A DNA stretch of 64,000 bases, from positions 35,450,118 through 35,514,117 of the forward strand of contig NC_064533.1 in the NCBI RefSeq assembly GCF_023856365.1, in the 5' to 3' direction. The notes beneath the pieces are model-generated. The model saw only the letters and a list, made by a program, of their open reading frames with translations, ran no database searches and was not told the origin of the DNA. This stretch comes from Brienomyrus brachyistius (taxonomy: Eukaryota; Chordata; Actinopteri; Osteoglossiformes; Mormyridae). A program made the position numbers and the translations under genes. Each line of letters opens with the position of its first letter. Within the stretch, counting starts at the first letter, position 1. Positions 58,175 to 64,000 of the stretch are shown one piece after another.

Positions 58175-61100
58175 TCAGCTCACCACACAATTAGACATCT
58201 TCTTTGTCATCTTGTGGATTGTATCCATGGACGGACACTTGCTCTCCTTCTCCACTGGGCTGTTGGGACTTGGCAAGTCAGAACCATCCCAGAACCCCCC
58301 ATTAGTACACTCACTGGCTACGGTTCTGTTTTCAGTTGCTCTTGGCTTGTTGCTAACTGTCTTCCCCAATCTATTCTTGTCTGCAAACCCTTGTTCTTTG
58401 ACCCCGCCTCCACATTCCCTAGTCTTGACCCCAGCACCTGAGATCATATCTGCAGCTGCATTCCTCCTCTGCGCTTCCATCTCCGACAAACTGTAGGCCA
58501 GGGCCATCTGCAGATCTTCGTCATCCTCCTCACTTCCCTCGGGATATCTAAAGAAGGGGGCCGAGCTATAGGACCGCTGAGGTGGGGCCTGCGGGTAGAA
58601 GCTGGGCTGCTCCTGGTGTAACTGCTGCTGTTGCTGCGATGACTGACTGGCCGAGTCTCTGAGGCTGAGCTCCAAGGCCAAGGCCATCTCATCCTCCACA
58701 CCTACAAAGAGCAGACAGACACATGTAAAAGCTACCTATGGAGCCCTGCATAAGGGCTATGTGGGATGTCGAGAAGACGAAAAGAATGACAGCATACTGT
58801 AAAAGCGTTAAGGTGAAAAGACGAGCGCAGTGATGGAGGAGAACGCATACCATTGATCAGAACAGCTTTCAAGACCCCATCCTCCTCAATTTCTGTTCTC
58901 TCCTGGCCATTTTCTCTGATTCTACCAAGGGAGCAAAAAACAACATCAAAGGTTGCATTACTAACGCTGTCAGCGCTGGTGTTACCTGCTGCTGGCAAAG
59001 CCATGACAAAGCCTCACTTTCGGGTGGTGGTGTGTTTCCCATTGACGACACGTGTGGAGGTAGAGACTGACTTGAAGCTGCCCCCCATGCTGTCCATCCC
59101 ACTAAAGGAGGATGAAAAGGAGGTGAAACCTGCTGAAAGTGGAGACAAAACGTCATGATCTTGTGGGCCACAGGCATTTTATGTAAAGCTAAAAGAAGCT
59201 TAGAGTGCCCTGTGATTATTAAGACCTTCCAGGCTCAGGACCGGAACTACAGAGCTGTACTAGAATTTTATAGCTAACGGCAAAGATTTTACCCCATTCT
59301 GCTACTCAAGTATTAGCAGCCATGATTCTGCATGAGGGAGTAATGCAGAGCCCTCACCTCCAGCAGACGGGAAGGAGAAGAAACGACTAGGTCCAAACCG
59401 TGATGGGCCTGAATGTCCATGAATCCTGTCCTGCATGCTGCCAAAAGGGAAATCATCTGTAGATCAAGAGAGAGCAACAGCTTTTTAACATACTTGGCAC
59501 TTCTGCGATCCTTTCTACGTACAATATATGAACAACAGTTCATTGCCAGAGGTGTATAAAGTCAAGCACATAGCCATACAGTCAGGATTACAAACATTGT
59601 GAAAGAATAGTTTGTTCTGAAGAGCTCAGTGAATTTAAGCTTCTTACGGTCATAGGATGCCACCTTTGCAGTCATGATAAATCCTTTATTTGCAATTTGC
59701 ATACAAGCGCATATGCACTGGAATTCTTCTGTTCACCTGCCCCATCTTGCTTTCCATGGCCTAAAGGCCACAGCGCAGGATTACCCAACATGTAGTGCCC
59801 TTGGAGTGCCCTGTGATTCCTAAGACCTTGCAGGCTCAGGACCTGAACTACAGAGCTGTGGGTTAAACACCTTGCTCAAGGGCCCATAGACATGTGATTG
59901 GTCTGCCGAGTTCAGGGCTCGAACCAGCAATCTTCCAATCATTGGCTTAGTCCGCTGAGCCATTCATCACTTACCATCTGGCCAATAAGTCAGTTTATGA
60001 AATTCTATAGTAAACAGCAAGCGGTATTACTGTAAAGCCGACACGATTAGGAGCTGAGTACACTAAGCAAGGTCCATAAAGACATGGTTGGGTGACTTTG
60101 ATGTAGAAGAACTTGACTGACCAGCACAAATTCTCTTATGTATGAATGGGTTAAAATGCCCACAGATACTCCAAAATCTTATGGAAAGCCTTCTGAGAAG
60201 ACTGGCAGCTGTTATAGCTGCATGGGGGGGGGCTGTTCAACTCCATATTGATGCCTATGGATTTAGAATGGAATGTCATAGAAGTTCCTGTAGGTGTAAT
60301 GGCCAGGTCCCCCAATACTTTTGTCCATACAGTATATCTCAGAAGATAAATAACAGATACTCTGATACTCTGGGTGGTTAAATTTCAACAAATTAATCAT
60401 AACACATAATTGGTGTTTAGTAAAAATAAATTCAGTAAAAATTAAGTAAAACTTTCTGTGCAACAGAATAAAATATGCTTCACAGGAACATAACATGTAA
60501 GAAGAAATGAGAAGCCTTATATTTGTGTTTCCATGGTTGAAAGCTTGAATAAGTAGAGAGGCCTCACAGACACACCGAAGAAGCTAGCAAATGGATCCTC
60601 GCCCCCGAAGAATTCTTGAAACACTTCGTCTGGGCTTCGGAATGTGAATGTGAAGCCTGGAAAATCATCCTGACTGGAAGAGCCGCCAGAGCCTTTGAGA
60701 AATAAATAAAAAAGGAGGAGTGGATATCGATAAGGAACAATACAGTAATTATGCAATTAAAAAAAAATAATAATAAAATAATAAAAAAAAAAAAAAAAAT
60801 CACAAAAACTACATATCAATTACAGTGACACATATCAGAAGCAGCAGCACCCTGTCACACCAGAAGGACCCCCGTAAAGCTACTGTGAGTTAAGTTGGCC
60901 AAACCCTTACCTGCATTGTGAATGCCCTCTTTGCCATACCGATCATAAGTCTCTCGTTTGTTTCCTGGAGGACAAGACAGATACACATGCAGTTCCCATT
61001 AAGTAACAAAAGTTACATAGCTCACAAGGGTGAACGATCAGATTATCACGGAAGTTTGAGAAGATTCCTGAGGCCCTACAATCAATAAAATGATACTTAC

Positions 61101-61916
61101 TGTCTGAGAGCACTTCATACGCCTCAGCTATTTCCTTGAACTTCCTCTCTGCTTCCTCTTTGTTGTCTGGATTCTTGTCTGGGTGCCACCGCAGGGCCTG
61201 CTTCCTGTAACTTAAGAGCGCACAGAAATACTGGAGATGAAGGACACCATTCAGGCCCAAAGCCAGGTCATTATCAAACTAGACAAACTAGGCAGAGAAT
61301 GATCCCAACTTGGGTAGTTCCATCTAGTTAAGGTGACATTACAATTTCAGCAGTCCGGATTGGGACAGACCCAGAGCAACAGTGCACCCTGGTGGACCTT
61401 ACTGAGAATACAGTCCCAATAGCTCTGATCAAAAACATCACAGTACTGCTCAAGGAACTTGTGTTAAGCTCCGTGAATCACAAGCCTATTACCCAGGATA
61501 GGAGTCCAGCAGAAGCAGTACACAGATTGGCACGCAGTGTCTCAGGTAGTAATGCTATTAAAACACAACAAGTCAACTGAAAAACCTGGGTTTTTACAGG
61601 GTTTCCATTCAGGGTGAATAATACAGTTATGTTCCATTGCAATAAATTAGTGGCAAATCAACTGACAACCTATTCACTGGTCCACTATGATGATATAAAA
61701 TAGATACAATGTAAATAACTTTTGGAAAACATTAGCTAGATAACCGACAAGCCTTTAGGGCCAGAGGTAGGAGGCCTATCTTAAGATTTCGTGCCCTTGG
61801 CTATTTAATTTAAGGATATGCCATTTACCAAAAAGGCTTCTGGCTACTTACGCCTTTTTGATGTCCTCAGAAGAGGCATTTCGTGATACTCCCAAGATGT
61901 CATAATAATCCACCAT
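58175..61916 (-). CDS. dnajb2: DnaJ homolog subfamily B member 2 (HSJ1), Hsp70 co-chaperone with UIMs (8 coding exons)
   Basis: Stimulates Hsp70 ATPase and hands ubiquitylated clients to the proteasome, mainly in neurons. Minus-strand exons are 61852-61916, 61101-61210, 60911-60964, 60576-60692, 59358-59456, 59018-59129, 58851-58921 and 58175-58701, in phase, 1155 nt, 384 aa. The J domain starts [10 protein letters not shown] and has HPD at 31-33. A G/F-rich region follows ([18 protein letters not shown], then [13 protein letters not shown]). The client-binding part carries [13 protein letters not shown]. Two ubiquitin-interacting motifs are visible at about 212-226 ([15 protein letters not shown]) and 267-285 ([19 protein letters not shown]). 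The last four residues, CVVS, form a CaaX prenylation box, as expected for the membrane-anchored long isoform. Exon 6 has a CAGCAG tandem acceptor. A 3' splice site at 61939-61940 shows an upstream non-coding exon not placed here. Confidence 0.96.
59203..59258 (-). repeat. SINE fragment, short copy, in dnajb2 intron 5
   Basis: The 56 bp from GAGTGCCCTGTGATT to ACAGAGCTGT recurs at 59803-59859 with few differences. Only this part of the element is present here. Confidence 0.7.
59795..59970 (-). mobile_element. tRNA-derived SINE in dnajb2 intron 4
   Basis: On the minus strand it begins GTGATGAATGGCTCAGCGGA (A-box region), with the B box GGTTCGAGCCC, then the complement of CACCTTGCTCAAGGGCCC. 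It is of the same kind as the elements in ptprn introns. Confidence 0.7.
60055..60340 (+). mobile_element. Tc1-like transposon 3' fragment in dnajb2 intron 4
   Basis: AAGCAAGGTCCATAAAGACATGG and the following GAAGAACTTGACTGACCAGC match the C-terminal transposase text common to fish Tc1 elements (IKTW...VEELD-like), now broken by stops and an internal deletion. The fragment ends with the typical terminus CCAATACTTTTGTCCATAC. There is no 5' half, so it is a dead remnant. Confidence 0.7.
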
Positions 61917-64000
61917 TTCTTCCCTCACCTTTCTGAGCCTGCAGGAAGCACAGATCTCAATTGGAAACAGCAGTCTACCGACACTCAATTAAAATTTACC
62001 CTCTACATTGCCGGCTTCAAATTGTTTCTCATTGGTATTGCAACCAATGCTGTCATTTCAGTCAAATTAAGAATTTATCCTGAATTAATCTTAGGGGCAA
62101 AAAAACTTTGAGAACTACTTTTTACCTCAAAAAATAATGCACTATAACAGCATACTTACAAGGGGAGATATATACAGAGTGGACAAAATTATTTATCTTT
62201 TTTTTTTTAAGAATTGAACAACATTTAGTACAAATTAGTACAAAGTACTAATTATAAATTATTGTTTATTTTCTAACATTGAAGTCACAATTGTAATTAC
62301 AGACAACTACAAAAGTGAGGTTGGATACCAATCAGTGGAATGTGACAGCAATTAAAGATCAAATCAAAGCGCATGATGTCTATCGTTTTCAAAGCAACGA
62401 GGCAACTAACAGAGTTCAGAAGAGATCAAAGAGTTGATTGTTTAAATTCCTAGTGCATTGGTGACAATTACCACTATTATTATTTTTTATGTGAACACAG
62501 ATTCAATTTTAAAAATGATAACAACATATACCAAATACAAGGACACTGCACAAACAAAGAGATACTATTCCTTATTAGGTTCTTCATATAAATATATTAT
62601 TTATACGTTTCCATTATTTTGTCTACCCTGTATAAACCATAATATAGATAATTTTAATTTAAGGCAATGCTACATAAATTGCAAACCTATTCCTGTCTAC
62701 AGTTTGCTGCTAGGAAACATGCTAAAACCACTGGCTACCAGTGGCCGGTATCCTCTGGTCTGTAATAATGTAGTAATGACTGGCTATGGTTTTCAACTAC
62801 TCTATATGGTTTTTGAAAAGGTTTCAAACTGTATTTTTTGCACAAAATAATTTCAATAATAAATATTAAGCATCTTAGTAACTGATGGGTTATCAAAAAG
62901 TAAACATGTTAGTTTCACATGCTAAGCTTCTCACTCTGATAACGGTGCCAGCCAAGTAGTCAGGCCAGTTAGATTAGGTAACTGTATATGGTCTCTAGTA
63001 TTTCTCAGCAAGCCTGACCATGTCTGCTCGTATCTAGGGAACCCTGACCCACTTGGTTGATGATTACGCTGTGAATTGTAGGTTTAGTTCATACCTCTAT
63101 ATCACATAAGACCACCATAAGTACATCAAGGGGATAAATCCAGCCTGTTTGTCATTTTTGCTGAGAAAAGCGAGGATTCCATCGAGAGGGAATGTGTTCC
63201 TTATTATACTGTTTACAAATTATTGTGTATTGATTATTTTATGCCCATTTAATAAAGAAAAACAGAAACTATCTAAATATTTAGTTATGCAGATTAGCAT
63301 TCTGCACAAGTTTCTTTCTAAAGTACAAAGCAAACTCCAGTGAATATGAAGCGCATATATGCTGTGTATGGTGCACCGGTGCTCTTGATGATAGTTAAAT
63401 GTATCTTTTACAGAACTTATGATAAGTTTCACCAAACTGCTCTTTGAGTTCCTGAAGTAACTATCTACATCTTATACGGTTTAAAATAGTCAATTCATTA
63501 ACAGCCTAGGTTTTTATAATATTACATGCAGTACGGGGACCCTACTGTTTTAATAATCTTTATTATCATCCAAAATCCATACACTGATCCTGGACAGAGT
63601 CAGCTGGGTGGGTTAATTTTCGGATATGAAACTGCAACAGGAAACCCCCAAAACCTAAAGGAACATGTTAACTGTACCCACCACTACAGAAGTAGGATTC
63701 AAACCCTCATCTTTGGAGGGGAAACAGCAGTCATACCCACTTAGCTGTCATACCAACCACTGACCCCTATTTCCATAAATAGTAAACTGTTGACAATGTC
63801 AACGAGTGATATCTACGACAAAGATGTCACTTTAAATCTGCTTCTTATAATATGTCTAAGTAATTTATGGATGAGGAAGAAAAAAAAATACACATAAACC
63901 ACTGGCAAAGCATTGATAATTTATTATGAAAACGAAATTAGCACACACACTGTCTCTTGGGCCTCGTCTGATACATTTATTAAATAGTCATCAGTGTCTG
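61917..64000. other. dnajb2 upstream flank, AT-rich
   Basis: 61917-61938 is dnajb2 5' UTR directly behind a splice acceptor, so the true promoter lies further right or beyond the window. The rest is AT-rich with no recognised gene. A SINE-like repeat fragment lies at about 63590-63765 (AGGATTCAAACCCTC as B-box-like text). Confidence 0.55.
63590..63765 (+). repeat. Dispersed repeat/SINE fragment
   Basis: Contains GGAACATGTTAACTG, AGTAGGATTCAAACCCTC and a degenerate accepting end near ACCAACCACTGACCCC. The order matches the 3' portion of the dispersed family whose other modules are seen in ptprn. Confidence 0.45.

Noticed and set aside
59900..59970. Possible minus-strand tRNA gene with A- and B-box text
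   Set aside because: The cloverleaf is degenerate, and it is joined to a SINE body shared with other copies at about 34860 and 50880.

Overview
This window is vertebrate nuclear DNA, most likely from a ray-finned fish. It has split genes with GT-AG introns and fish-style proteins. It also has many microsatellites and minisatellites, tRNA-derived SINEs, and Tc1/mariner and hAT relics typical of fish. I cannot name the species. There is no bacterial, viral or organellar content, no CRISPR array and no rRNA gene.

Four complete protein-coding genes were rebuilt exon by exon. From left to right they are desmin (minus strand, 9 coding exons, 462 aa), aspartyl aminopeptidase dnpep (plus, 14 coding exons, 469 aa), the receptor-type pseudophosphatase ptprn/IA-2 (plus, 22 coding exons, 979 aa or 958 aa depending on one 63-nt segment), and the co-chaperone dnajb2/HSJ1 (minus, 8 coding exons, 384 aa). 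In every reconstruction the reading phase is kept across all junctions. Order and relative orientation match the mammalian DES-DNPEP-PTPRN-DNAJB2 block (human 2q35, inverted here), except that no RESP18 gene is seen between dnpep and ptprn. A miR-153 hairpin lies in a late ptprn intron, as in mammals.

Layout: 1-1915 looks like the 3' UTR end of an unidentified plus-strand gene. 1916-7453 is intergenic with repeats. Desmin runs from 15628 down to 7454. 15629-20452 holds the desmin upstream region, with an E-box/MEF2 cluster and simple repeats. dnpep spans 20453-24561. 24562-26610 is the ptprn promoter side, with a perfect CRE. ptprn spans 26611-53883, and its large introns 1, 7 and 11 are full of minisatellites and transposon relics plus one CpG-rich island with an RFX X-box. 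53884-58174 holds the ptprn 3' UTR and the converging dnajb2 3' side. dnajb2 runs from 61916 down to 58175. 61917-64000 is AT-rich flank.

The four genes do not form one pathway. Desmin is muscle cytoskeleton, dnpep is a housekeeping cytosolic peptidase, ptprn and its intronic miR-153 belong to neuroendocrine secretory granules, and dnajb2 is a neuronal Hsp70 co-chaperone with ubiquitin-binding motifs. I see no previously undescribed gene system. The most interesting items are the conserved intronic microRNA, a possible exitron or mini-intron in ptprn, the intronic CpG island with an X-box, the muscle enhancer candidate, and one dispersed repeat family that has spawned separate tandem arrays inside ptprn.
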